Positions 44,892-52,618 are shown, counted from the stretch's first letter. The stretch: DNA of 64,000 nucleotides from Anaerocolumna chitinilytica (GCF_014218355.1 NZ_AP023368.1:186001-250000), one strand, 5' to 3'. A program made the numbers and translations. The notes: a model not told the origin generated them from the sequence alone.

Positions 44892-45647
44892 ATGATTACA
44901 GAAAAAGAAATTACAGCTATACTTAAAAATGAGCTGCAGCCATTTCCTTACATATATGCATTATGGTTAGAGGGTTCCTTTGCTATGGGACATGCGGACG
45001 AATATTCAGATATCGATTACTGGATTGATGTTGAAGATGACTATGTAAAAGATGCTTTGGACCATGTTGAAACTGCCCTAAGAAAATTAGGTGAGCTGGA
45101 TGAGCGGGACGAAACCGGAAATGATCATCCGAAGCTTGGTCAGATTGTATATCATATAAAGGGTTCAAGTCCGTATTTGGTATTGGACTTTAATTGGCAG
45201 CTCCACTCAAGGGACAGAAAGGAATATCATTACATTAAGAATGATATCGTAGAAGGAGCCCTGGTTATATTTGATAAAGACGAGGTTATACGATTTGAAG
45301 AAGCTGATGCTCAGGAAATTATTAAAAACAAAGAAAATTGTAAACAGGAATGTGATTACAGATACAGCCAGCATCTCCGGGTAAGAAAATATATTAGCAG
45401 AGGCACTTTCCCGGAAAGTTACGCATATTACAATAAGTTTGTTATTGAGCCTCTTGTTATGCTTTTGAGATTAAAGTATACCCCTTTATATCCATACCAT
45501 TATTTACTTCATATCTCAATGCATATGCCAAGGGTAGTGGTTGCTCGTCTGGAGAAGTTGATTCAAGTGAAATCCTTGGATGAGATGGAAGTTAGAATAA
45601 AGGACGCAGAAGAATGGTATCAGGAACTGCATGAAGAACTTTATTGA
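44892..45647 (+). CDS. Nucleotidyltransferase-domain protein
   Basis: This 251-aa cytoplasmic polymerase-beta superfamily protein has its active-site loop in LEGSFAMGHADEYSDIDYWIDVEDD (residues about 27-51), with GS and DxD, and a third Asp probably in LVLDFNWQ (about residue 99). The C-terminal half is helical (YYNKFVIEPLVMLLRLKYTPLYPYHYLLHISMHMP), the arrangement of aminoglycoside-adenylyltransferase-like proteins. No antibiotic substrate can be assigned. CGGAGGC precedes the ATG. Confidence 0.82.
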   Translation: MITEKEITAILKNELQPFPYIYALWLEGSFAMGHADEYSDIDYWIDVEDDYVKDALDHVETALRKLGELDERDETGNDHPKLGQIVYHIKGSSPYLVLDFNWQLHSRDRKEYHYIKNDIVEGALVIFDKDEVIRFEEADAQEIIKNKENCKQECDYRYSQHLRVRKYISRGTFPESYAYYNKFVIEPLVMLLRLKYTPLYPYHYLLHISMHMPRVVVARLEKLIQVKSLDEMEVRIKDAEEWYQELHEELY

Positions 45648-45697
45648 GACACATAGGAACATTTCAATATATATTTGAAACCGAACTGGATTCATTA

Positions 45698-45706
45698 TGA
45701 TATAAT
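45698..45706 (+). promoter_or_regulatory. Extended -10 promoter of the ASCH-like/DUF5131 pair
   Basis: TGATATAAT is a perfect extended -10 element (TG-N-TATAAT), immediately before the AAGGAG ribosome site and 19 bp before the ATG at 45725, giving a very short leader. It marks the start of a separate two-gene unit. Confidence 0.6.
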
Positions 45707-45724
45707 AAGAAGGAGAGCCCTTAT

Positions 45725-46192
45725 ATGGTGCATTTAGTTTATTGTGATAATTCCGGAAAGACAGGAGAACGCGTCCTGAATAAAATTCTGAACGGAACAA
45801 AGACGATGGTAGTGAGAGGCGCTGCCGGCCGAAAAATCCCACATAGCAGAGTGTTTGAAGGTGAGACTTTGTATTTCATGGAAAAGGGAACTACTGAAAT
45901 ATCTGTTCAGGCAACAGTTAAAGCTGTTCAAAATTATGCCAAGCTCACGGATGATGAAATTGTAAAAATTCTTGAGGAGAATCAAAGCAAACTAAACTTA
46001 ACTGATAAACAAAAGGAGCGCTGGCATAAAAAGTGCCTGTGTCTTGTTGAATTTTCCGATATAAGAACTATTGAGCCGGCCCTTACTTTTGAACATCAAG
46101 GTAATATGGACGATTGGTTAATCCTTGAAAAAATTGAAGATGTAGTTGCTGGAACCAGTGTTCCATATAACTATGAAAAATCAAGGTTTTAA
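45725..46192 (+). CDS. ASCH/PUA-like domain protein
   Basis: This 155-aa soluble protein has the outline of an ASCH/PUA-fold RNA- or nucleotide-binding domain: VLNKILNGTKTMVVRG (where ASCH has a conserved Gly-Lys-Thr/Lys loop), PHSRVFEGETLYFMEKGTTEISVQATVKAVQNYAKL as the central barrel, and KCLCLVEFSDIRTIEPALTF as the closing strands. It ends only two bases before the DUF5131 gene, so the two are translationally coupled and probably act together. Family assignment is by layout only. Confidence 0.6.
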   Translation: MVHLVYCDNSGKTGERVLNKILNGTKTMVVRGAAGRKIPHSRVFEGETLYFMEKGTTEISVQATVKAVQNYAKLTDDEIVKILEENQSKLNLTDKQKERWHKKCLCLVEFSDIRTIEPALTFEHQGNMDDWLILEKIEDVVAGTSVPYNYEKSRF

Positions 46193-46194
46193 TT

Positions 46195-46902
46195 ATGGCG
46201 GTGTGGAATCCATGGAGAGGCTGCCACAAGTATAGTGAAGGCTGCAGATTCTGTTATATACATAAGGGCGATAGCAAACGAGGCATTGATACGAACGACA
46301 TTATACAAACAGATAAATTTAGGGCTCCTATCGAGAAAAATAAAAAAGGTGAATACCGAATCAAAGGGGGACAAGTAGTCTATTTATGCTTTTCCTCTGA
46401 TTTTTTACTGCCTGATGCAGATGCTTGGAGAGTTGCTTGCTGGCAAATGATAAAAGAACGGTCAGACCTGCATTTTATTTTCTTAACAAAACGGATAGAA
46501 CGTTTTCAGGATTGTATTCCTGATGATTGGGGAGCTGGCTATGATAATGTTACGGTGGGATGTACCATAGAAAATCAGGAAATGGCAGATTACAGACTGT
46601 CTATTTTTAGTAAGCTGCTAATCAAGCATAAAAATGTTATTTGTCAGCCTCTTATAGAGCAGGTCGATATTGAAAAATACCTTGATGATGTTGAACTTGT
46701 GGTGGTTGGCGGTGAATCAGATTACAATGCACGGCCTTTGAACTATGATTGGGTATTGTCACTAAGATCCCAATGCATCAATACAGATACTCATTTTGAA
46801 TTTAGACAATGCGGTACACATTTTGTGAAAGATGGGAAAAATTATACCCTTAAAGTTCAGCAGCTTTGCAGTCAAGCCAAAAAGGCAGACATTAATTTTT
46901 AG
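46195..46902 (+). CDS. DUF5131 (phage Gp37/Gp68-type) protein
   Basis: This 235-aa protein opens with the family signature VWNPWRGCHKYSEGCRFCY, a CX6CX2C cluster resembling an iron-sulfur site, and continues with VYLCFSSDFLLPDADAWRV, HFIFLTKRIERF, NVTVGCTIENQEMADYRL and VVVGGESDYNARPLNYDWV. Family members are thought to be radical-SAM-related TIM barrels and occur in phages and genomes, with unproven chemistry, possibly nucleobase modification. It is directly coupled to the upstream ASCH-like gene (2-bp gap). A lone TIM barrel plus a PUA-type domain suggests action on a nucleic acid or nucleotide; that is inference. Confidence 0.8.
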   Translation: MAVWNPWRGCHKYSEGCRFCYIHKGDSKRGIDTNDIIQTDKFRAPIEKNKKGEYRIKGGQVVYLCFSSDFLLPDADAWRVACWQMIKERSDLHFIFLTKRIERFQDCIPDDWGAGYDNVTVGCTIENQEMADYRLSIFSKLLIKHKNVICQPLIEQVDIEKYLDDVELVVVGGESDYNARPLNYDWVLSLRSQCINTDTHFEFRQCGTHFVKDGKNYTLKVQQLCSQAKKADINF

Positions 46903-46936
46903 GCTTGTCTGTACCAAAGACCGGAGGAGTTAAAAT

Positions 46937-47434
46937 ATGAATATCACCGTGATTGGCGGTTCTGATGGACCGGTATCTATATTGATTGCTGAAAATAACA
47001 AAGCAAGTTGGATAAATCTATTTGGTTTAGTAATTGTTATATTGATGTTACTCCCCAACATTATCTATGCTGTAAAGTTTCATGGTATTGAGAATAAATG
47101 CAAAAATAAAGTAATGAGTTGGATTGAACAAATAGGCAGATATTCATCAATGTTTCTCATTATTTTCAATATTGGCTTGGCTGAGTTTGGTTTCCCCTCA
47201 GCAGAGGCATATATAACTTATTTTGTTGGTAACACAGTGTTTTTGATTTTATATTGGTGCATCTGGATTCTGTATTTTCATAAAATAACTTTTTGGAAAA
47301 GCATGACCCTTGCGGTTATACCGACGGCAATCTTTCTATTAAGCGGGATAACCTCTAGGCACTACTTGTTAGTAATAAGCGCTGTTGCTTTTGGAATTGG
47401 ACATATTTATGTAACCCACCAAAATGCAAGGTAA
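46937..47434 (+). CDS. Membrane protein with decarboxylase-beta-like GSDGP motif
   Basis: This 165-aa protein has about four TM segments (about residues 24-45, 70-85, 92-115, 123-158). Its N-terminus MNITVIGGSDGPVSILIAE resembles the GGADGPTSI motif of the beta subunit of Na+-translocating decarboxylases (OadB/GcdB type), which is otherwise far longer (about 380 aa). The rest (IGRYSSMFLIIFNIGLAEFGFP) does not look like OadB. It may be an independent small family that kept or reinvented the motif. GGAGGAG precedes the ATG. Function unknown. Confidence 0.55.
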   Translation: MNITVIGGSDGPVSILIAENNKASWINLFGLVIVILMLLPNIIYAVKFHGIENKCKNKVMSWIEQIGRYSSMFLIIFNIGLAEFGFPSAEAYITYFVGNTVFLILYWCIWILYFHKITFWKSMTLAVIPTAIFLLSGITSRHYLLVISAVAFGIGHIYVTHQNAR

Positions 47435-47456
47435 AGGCAGGTTATACAGATTGTTT

Positions 47457-47486
47457 ATTCATAAGAGGTTCCTATAAGTTATGAAT
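47457..47486. promoter_or_regulatory. 8-bp inverted repeat before the GNAT gene
   Basis: ATTCATAA (47457-47464) and TTATGAAT (47479-47486) form a perfect inverted repeat with a 14-bp spacer, ending 23 bp before the start codon. It could be an operator or an RNA hairpin; there is no further evidence. Confidence 0.3.
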
Positions 47487-47509
47487 AACGTATACTAAGA
47501 GGAGAAGGT

Positions 47510-48277
47510 ATGACAAATAAAGAAATCATGAGGATTGCGCTGCAGCAATCCGCTATTGACAGCAATTGCAGCATAGATGATTTTAGAAAGACTGAGAATA
47601 TAATAGTAATCTCTGAAAAAAATTCCGATGCCAGAAGGTATTTGGAGTTGCCATTTTACTGTGATTTGACATCCTATGGAAGTAACATAGTAGCCTCTGT
47701 TTCTGAGGAATTAGTAGATATAGTAAGTGAATATATAAACAAATTTCCTGTTGAGCATTGTCTTGAAACACCTAACTTACACGTATTAATGGAAAGGCTC
47801 AAAGATTTTCAACTAAATATCTGCTTTATGGCGGAATATTTCTTACCGGACATGGATTCTATTAAACCCTTAGCCTGTAATTATGAAACTAAGATTCTGG
47901 AAGAAGGAATGTTTGAAGAATATTATTTGCCGGAATGGAGTAATGCGTTATGTAACGACCGCAAGCAGTTAGACAAGTTGGCTGTTGGTGCATATGACCG
48001 TGGTAAACTAATCGGCCTTGCTGGGTGTTCTGCGGATTGCGATACGATGTGGCAGATAGGAGTCGATGTATTGCCTGAATACAGACAGCAAGGGATTGCT
48101 TCCAGTCTTACAAGTATACTTGCCAGTGAAGTACTAGACAGGAATATCGTACCGTTCTATTGCTGCGCCTGGTCCAATATTAAGTCAGCGAGAAATGCGG
48201 TTAAAAGCGGCTTCAGACCGGCGTGGGTCCAGGTTACCGCAAAAACAAATGATTTTATTGCAAATATGAACAAGTAG
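47510..48277 (+). CDS. GNAT-family N-acetyltransferase
   Basis: This 255-aa protein has its acetyl-CoA-binding core in the C-terminal half: LIGLAGCSADCDTMWQIGVDVLPEYRQQGIASSLTSILASEVL, with the Q/R-x-x-G-x-A/G pyrophosphate loop as RQQGIA, followed by AWSNIKSARNAVKSGFRPAW. The N-terminal about 120 residues form an additional domain (RRYLELPFYCDLTSYGSNIVASV), as in the two-domain GNATs common in Clostridia. Substrate unknown. GAGGAGAAGG precedes the ATG. Confidence 0.87.
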   Translation: MTNKEIMRIALQQSAIDSNCSIDDFRKTENIIVISEKNSDARRYLELPFYCDLTSYGSNIVASVSEELVDIVSEYINKFPVEHCLETPNLHVLMERLKDFQLNICFMAEYFLPDMDSIKPLACNYETKILEEGMFEEYYLPEWSNALCNDRKQLDKLAVGAYDRGKLIGLAGCSADCDTMWQIGVDVLPEYRQQGIASSLTSILASEVLDRNIVPFYCCAWSNIKSARNAVKSGFRPAWVQVTAKTNDFIANMNK

Positions 48278-48318
48278 GTTCATTAGTAAATAAATATAGG
48301 ATACGGGAGGTAACTAAG

Positions 48319-48423
48319 ATGTTAGATTTTTTTGGAGCAGCTCTGCCTTGGATAGTCATGGGGTTAGCCGTTGCTATTTCAATAACTTATATGAGTTCAA
48401 AGAAAAAAGGAAAGAATATGTAG
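48319..48423 (+). CDS. 34-residue single-pass membrane peptide
   Basis: This short gene has a strong GGGAGG (48305-48310) placed eight bases before ATG. The product begins MLDFFGAALPWIVMGLAVAI, followed by SITYM and a basic tail SSKKKGKNM: one TM helix of about 20 residues with a positively charged cytoplasmic end. It is followed by a good terminator (48472-48511). The ribosome site, hydrophobic codon content and terminator argue for a real gene. It lacks a toxin-like neighbour or an obvious antisense RNA. Function unknown; it may be a small membrane regulator. Confidence 0.6.
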   Translation: MLDFFGAALPWIVMGLAVAISITYMSSKKKGKNM

Positions 48424-48471
48424 TAGGGATAATATTTTATGCTCCTAATATTCTTATTGGAAGTACAATAT

Positions 48472-48511
48472 AGCCATGCTATACCTGAAAAATGGTATGG
48501 CATGGCTTTTA
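48472..48511 (+). terminator. Intrinsic terminator closing the accessory array
   Basis: A 14-bp stem with one G-T pair (48472-48485 with 48494-48507), loop TGAAAAAT and a TTTTATTT tail. It marks the end of the run of + strand genes. Confidence 0.82.
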
Positions 48512-48592
48512 TTTCAGCAGATAACGAGAAGCGAATACCTAGAAAGTACGTAATATGTTACGCTTTACTACGATTGAATATGTTCATTCTAA

Positions 48593-49348
48593 TTATGGAT
48601 AGATATGCAAAATAGCCTCATGTACAAATTCAGCAAGTCCCGGTGTCTTTTGGTCTAAACCTTCTTTATATGTCAAATAAGCCTGCCCGATTTCACGAAA
48701 AGTGGCATCATCACAGGGAACCCACATGGTCAATAATTCTCTATAAACAGTAACCGCCTCTTTTGCAGGTAAACTCTCTGGGCCGTCCTTCATGGCCTCA
48801 CGAAACTTTTGTATGACATCCCCGCAGAGATTAATGATCTTGCCAAAATCCAGGTTCATTATATTTGAGGCGTTTTTAATAAGAGATGTACGGCTCTGTA
48901 ATATGCCGCTTTTCACTAATGGAAGAAAAAAGGAACTTTCTAAAAAAGCTCGGATTTCATTTGCGTAGGTTTTCTTTAATATTTCAATACGATTTTTCTC
49001 AAAGTCTCTAAGCATTAAAATATCAAACTTATCATTTAAAATACTATCAACTGATTGTATCATCTTCTGCAATTGAGCTTGTTTTTCCATAAGAACTTGT
49101 TTGTGTTGCCGCAGTAACTCCTTTTCCATTTCCTTTGGATTTTCAAGAATTAACTGAATGTCATGAAGAGAAAAGCCGAGCTCCTTATAAAATAAAATGC
49201 TCCATAAGCGGCGCAAACTCTCCTCGTCATAATAGCGGTAACCCGATTCTTTCACCTCACTGGGCGGCAATAATCCGATTTCATCATAATATTGTAAAGT
49301 GCGGCGGCTAACACCGGACAGTTTACTCACTTCATTAACGCTTTTCAA
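48593..49348 (-). CDS. MerR-family regulator (TipA-like, drug-responsive)
   Basis: This 251-aa protein has a MerR winged helix at the N-terminus: VNEVSKLSGVSRRTLQYYDEIGLLPPSEVKESGYRYYDEESLRRL, followed by LGFSLHDIQLIL. A coiled-coil dimerisation helix follows (about residues 75-110; LRQHKQVLMEKQAQLQKMIQSVD). The C-terminal about 110 residues (FGKIINLCGDVIQKFREAM...LTMWVPCDDATFREIGQAYLTYKEGL) look like a TipAS-type antibiotic-recognition helical domain. It is divergent from the DHA2 efflux pump, whose promoter has the 19-bp spacer expected for MerR activation. Confidence 0.88.
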   Translation of the reverse strand: MKSVNEVSKLSGVSRRTLQYYDEIGLLPPSEVKESGYRYYDEESLRRLWSILFYKELGFSLHDIQLILENPKEMEKELLRQHKQVLMEKQAQLQKMIQSVDSILNDKFDILMLRDFEKNRIEILKKTYANEIRAFLESSFFLPLVKSGILQSRTSLIKNASNIMNLDFGKIINLCGDVIQKFREAMKDGPESLPAKEAVTVYRELLTMWVPCDDATFREIGQAYLTYKEGLDQKTPGLAEFVHEAILHIYP

Positions 49349-49404
49349 TTTTCTTCCTTCTTTCTCTGATTAACTAGCCATTGAAATATTTTATTAAAAA
49401 CTAG

Positions 49405-49435
49405 TTGACTCGAACGCAACGTTATAGATTATGCT
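49405..49435 (+). promoter_or_regulatory. MerR-type promoter of the efflux gene (19-bp spacer)
   Basis: TTGACT (49405-49410) and TATGCT (49430-49435) are separated by 19 bp, longer than the normal 17 and typical of promoters that MerR proteins activate by twisting DNA. The spacer contains AACG-CAA-CGTT (49413-49423), an inverted repeat at the expected operator position. Confidence 0.6.
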
Positions 49436-49518
49436 CTCATAATAAGTCATAAGCGGTGCTTTGTAAAGCAAAATAACAATAAGGAAAACACCGCAATAAT
49501 AAGGAGGATTTATTTAAG

Positions 49519-50937
49519 ATGAGTAAAAATAAAAAGGCTCCGGAACTTGAGCCGATACCAAAGAACATTATGAACATTGCCTGGATTTTAGTGCTTGGAG
49601 CAATTATGCCATTATTTGATTCAACGATGGTCAACATTGCCATTAAGCATTTGAGTAATGATTTTAGTACCGGACTTGATTCAATTCAATGGGTAATAAC
49701 AGGATATGTATTAGCTATGGCAATTTCAGTACCATTTGTAGGTTGGATAGTCCAACGATTCAATGGTAAATGGTTAATGATTGGTGCCAATATGTTATTC
49801 TTAGCTGCTTCGATTACTTCGGGACTTAGCTGGAGTATTCATTCACTGATTATTTTCCGAATTATTCAAGGTATCAGTTCCGGCTTTATTATGACATTGG
49901 TGACTACTTTGTGTATTGAAGTCGCCGGCAGCGAACGAGTAGGCCGGTTGATGTCAACCGTTGGTATCCCAATGGTATTGGGCCCAATCCTTGGACCGGT
50001 TATTGGAGCAGTAATTGTCCAATTCTTATCATGGCGTTACATTTTCTTTGTTAATGTACCAATTGGTATTCTTGCCATCGCTTTGATGATTTTAAAGTTA
50101 CCTAACTTCACGCCGGTTAACAAGAAAGCAAAATTCGACTTTATTGGTATCCTATTATTAGGTGCCAGTTCAGCAATTTTGATCTATGGGATTACAAAAG
50201 CTGCGAAAAATGCTGCCTTCAATAACAGCACGACTATTGGCTGCATTGTTGCCGGAGTCGTACTTCTAGCAATTTATATCATATACGCTGCTATCAAAAA
50301 GGAACATGCAATTCTACCATTGCACTTATTTAAGTCCAAAAGTTTCAGTGCTGTAATGGTAGGCTTGTTTCTTGCAGGGATTGCCACCAACGGTCCAATG
50401 TTACTATTGCCTTTATTTTTCCAAAACATTAAGGGCTTCTCAGTACTGAATACTGGATTAATCTTGATTCCCCAAGGTATTGGGATGTTAGCTGCCCGCC
50501 CGTTGATTGGTAAGCTAACGGATAAATTCGGTGCTCGTAAGGTTGTCCTGATAAGTTTGATTTTAGCCATTGCTGGTACAATACCATTTGTCCTCTTTGG
50601 TAAGACATCTTCACTCATTGTTGTGTGCGTTGTCTTATTGGTTCGTGGTATAGGAATCGGTGGTGTCACCATTCCAATGATGACGGATGCATACACTGGC
50701 ATGGTTAAACAAGAAATTGCGCAAGCAAGTGTCGGAACCAGACTCATGCAAAATATTGGTGGAGCATTTGGTTCAGCAGTGCTTGCAACGGTTGTCAGCT
50801 TTTCAATCCAAGGCAAAGTACCAACAATTCCGCTCATGACCACTGCTTATCACGATGGTTTCAAGGTAGCCTTAGTCCTTAGCTTGGTATTGTTTATTCC
50901 GACTATATTTTTGACGAACAAGAAAGTTGAGAAATAG
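49519..50937 (+). CDS. DHA2-family (EmrB/QacA) drug:H+ antiporter
   Basis: This 472-aa multidrug efflux protein has 12-14 TM helices. Diagnostic motifs are LFDSTMVNIAIKHL in TM1 (motif D1), QWVITGYVLAMAISVPFVGW, motif A-like GWIVQRFNGKWLMIG, and motif C GIPMVLGPILGPVIGAVIV. Eight of its nine arginines use CGN codons and only one AGA, whereas neighbouring genes use mainly AGA/AGG. Together with the different third-position usage, this suggests acquisition from a distant host, possibly Lactobacillales. It is expressed from a MerR-type promoter at 49405. The compounds exported are unknown. Confidence 0.93.
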   Translation: MSKNKKAPELEPIPKNIMNIAWILVLGAIMPLFDSTMVNIAIKHLSNDFSTGLDSIQWVITGYVLAMAISVPFVGWIVQRFNGKWLMIGANMLFLAASITSGLSWSIHSLIIFRIIQGISSGFIMTLVTTLCIEVAGSERVGRLMSTVGIPMVLGPILGPVIGAVIVQFLSWRYIFFVNVPIGILAIALMILKLPNFTPVNKKAKFDFIGILLLGASSAILIYGITKAAKNAAFNNSTTIGCIVAGVVLLAIYIIYAAIKKEHAILPLHLFKSKSFSAVMVGLFLAGIATNGPMLLLPLFFQNIKGFSVLNTGLILIPQGIGMLAARPLIGKLTDKFGARKVVLISLILAIAGTIPFVLFGKTSSLIVVCVVLLVRGIGIGGVTIPMMTDAYTGMVKQEIAQASVGTRLMQNIGGAFGSAVLATVVSFSIQGKVPTIPLMTTAYHDGFKVALVLSLVLFIPTIFLTNKKVEK

Positions 50938-50995
50938 TTTATTTAATTGAAAATAGTTAAGCGCTGCTAGGAAATTGTAAATATGGCATATAAAT

Positions 50996-51023
50996 AGAGC
51001 ATCAGCTTTTGGGCTGATGCTCT
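50996..51023. terminator. Intrinsic terminator hairpin (probable original tRNA-Gly terminator)
   Basis: A perfect 11-bp stem (50996-51006 with 51013-51023) with loop TTTTGG. It ends the efflux gene on the + strand. On the minus strand it lies just beyond the oldest tRNA-Gly 3'-end copy (51035-51053), where the terminator of the tRNA gene would be expected before the insertions. Confidence 0.7.
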
Positions 51024-51034
51024 GAATCTTTATA

Positions 51035-51053
51035 GCGGAGAACGGGAATCGAA
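51035..51053 (-). repeat. tRNA-Gly 3'-end copy 1 (att-like)
   Basis: Nineteen bases match the 3' end (T-loop through acceptor stem) of the tRNA-Gly gene at 54597-54667 with one difference (GAGAAC here, GATAAC in the tRNA). No other part of the tRNA is present. It bounds the left side of element B. Confidence 0.8.
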
Positions 51054-51102
51054 TATGTACAAAAAACAGGGAAGGGCTTATTTAATGATTGTTATTTGGT
51101 TA

Positions 51103-51196
51103 GGACAGGGTCGCCAGGTGACAGTTTGTTAGTAGTAGATTTGCTTGATACTTGTCAAATGGTCAGGACATGGTCGCAAAGAGACAGTTTGTTAGT
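51103..51196 (+). repeat. Direct repeat pair at the left end of cassette B
   Basis: Two 31-bp copies (51103-51133 and 51166-51196) share GGACA-GGTCGC, then a variable centre, then GACAGTTTGTTAGT. The core GTCGC...GAC is partly palindromic. A third related copy lies at 52805-52825 at the same place in cassette A. Arm-type recombinase sites are one possible role. Confidence 0.6.
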
Positions 51197-51313
51197 GAAT
51201 AATGTTTTATTTTAAGATAATGGGCGTCGTTTGGTATCCGAGTTATATTACATAAATTACTAATGTTTGCTGGGTAACTTACCAACTGTAAGTAAGTATT
51301 TTAATTTGTCAAT

Positions 51314-51331
51314 AATAGTGGTAAAATATGG
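51314..51331 (+). promoter_or_regulatory. Extended -10 promoter block, copy 2
   Basis: Identical over 18 bp to 35899-35916, with TGGTAAAAT as an extended -10. It lies about 180 bp before the TTG start at 51514, in otherwise empty AT-rich sequence. Confidence 0.45.
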
Positions 51332-51513
51332 TTAAATTGATTTCGAATGATAAAAGAGTAATTCTTAGATAAGAAATTTAATTTCTGATAATAGCAATAA
51401 TGCGAAGTAGAAGATATTCATAAGATATATACTTTGAAAAAATATAAGTGGTATTTATTTGTTAGACAGTTTGAAGTGCGGATTATTTTATTATATTCAG
51501 GAGGAGAAATAGT

Positions 51514-51969
51514 TTGTATATTGAAAAAAACGAATTTAAAGTCATAACTATTGAAAAGGGAATTAAAGTTTTTGGTGCAAAAAGCGGATACGAATTATAT
51601 GGCAAAATTGATGATATGAAAAACATTGCTAAAGGTAAAAAGGAACATTGTTCACATTATGGGCTTTGGATTGGAAGTCATCCTAACGAGTATTATTTTA
51701 TAGGTATCGAAGTAATAGATGATGAACAAAGCCATGAATATACAACATTTACCGTCCCAGAAGGTAAATATATACAAAATCATTTTAATGCTGAAAACAT
51801 TGATAAATTGTTAGGTGAGAAATGTGGCAAGAAATATGTAGAGGGTGAAAATTGGGCGAAACAGAATAATATCCCAATAGATACATCTCTCTTTGTAGAA
51901 ATATATCCTGAGGGAATTTTTGATATGGAATTCCCAGAGATGTATTATTTATGTAAAGTCAAAGAATAA
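51514..51969 (+). CDS. Effector-binding (Cass2/GyrI-like) protein
   Basis: This 151-aa protein resembles the stand-alone effector-binding domains related to AraC ligand domains, including integron cassette protein Cass2: FKVITIEKGIKVFGAKSGYELYG at the start, then HYGLWIGSHPNEYYFIGIEVID, TTFTVPEGKYIQNHFNAENIDK, and the ending IDTSLFVEIYPEGIFDMEFPEMYYLCKVK with the conserved acidic Glu facing the ligand cavity. It probably binds a cationic hydrophobic compound. The start is a TTG after AGGAGGAG. It lies within cassette B. Confidence 0.78.
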   Translation: MYIEKNEFKVITIEKGIKVFGAKSGYELYGKIDDMKNIAKGKKEHCSHYGLWIGSHPNEYYFIGIEVIDDEQSHEYTTFTVPEGKYIQNHFNAENIDKLLGEKCGKKYVEGENWAKQNNIPIDTSLFVEIYPEGIFDMEFPEMYYLCKVKE

Positions 51970-52066
51970 GTAATCCATAGTACCAAATAAGCATAACATA
52001 AAGCGATAAATTCCAACTTTGTAAGGAACATAAACTGCCTATTATATTTATTAGGAGAAAAAGCAC

Positions 52067-52618
52067 ATGAATAAACAGGATTACATATCACTATTGGACT
52101 GCATGTATCCAAATTTTTTTGAAAGGGAAAATATTCGCAATCTTCCAGACCAATGGATTTGTGATGAAATGATTCTTCATTTGGATAAATTTGAGCCAAA
52201 GAAATATGATAGGAAATTAGACGATAGTATTTCCTTTGGATATTATAATGGAGACCTTGATGAATTAAAGGAAGCAGTAGGAAAAGTTGTATAATATTGG
52301 ACACAATCTTATAACGGTAAACATAGAGTATATTGTGGATATATAGATGGAAAAGTTGCGAGTTTCTGCCTTATTGAGGATATGGGTGTACGCAACATAA
52401 GTGGACGCGAAATTAAAATAGGAGGACCAGGTTGCGTTGGAACGCTTCCAGAATATCGTAATAAAGGAATTGGGTTGACAATGGTTAAGAATGTAACTCA
52501 GATTCTAAAAGATGAAGGATATAATTATAGTTATATTCACTTTACAGGTGTAGCACCATGGTATGAAAAACTTGGTTATAAGACTTCTATTAAATGGAAT
52601 AAGAATGGAGTAATGTAG
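52067..52618 (+). pseudogene. GNAT acetyltransferase interrupted by one in-frame stop
   Basis: The frame opening at ATG 52067 stops at TAA 52292-52294 after 75 codons, then continues in the same frame without interruption to 52618. Read together, the two parts make one GNAT protein of about 183 residues: the core is FCLIEDMGVRNISG...VGTLPEYRNKGIGLTMVKNVTQILKDEGYNYSYIHFTGVAPWYEKLGYK, with the R-x-x-G-x-G acetyl-CoA loop RNKGIG. A single C-to-T change (CAA to TAA, giving VVQYWTQ when reversed) explains the break, with no frameshift. It is probably a recent inactivation; a sequencing error or stop readthrough are alternatives. It lies in cassette B. Confidence 0.82.

Noticed and set aside
50274..50843. 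189-codon minus-strand frame inside the efflux gene
   Set aside because: It is antisense to a clear DHA2 transporter and is a by-product of its codon composition.
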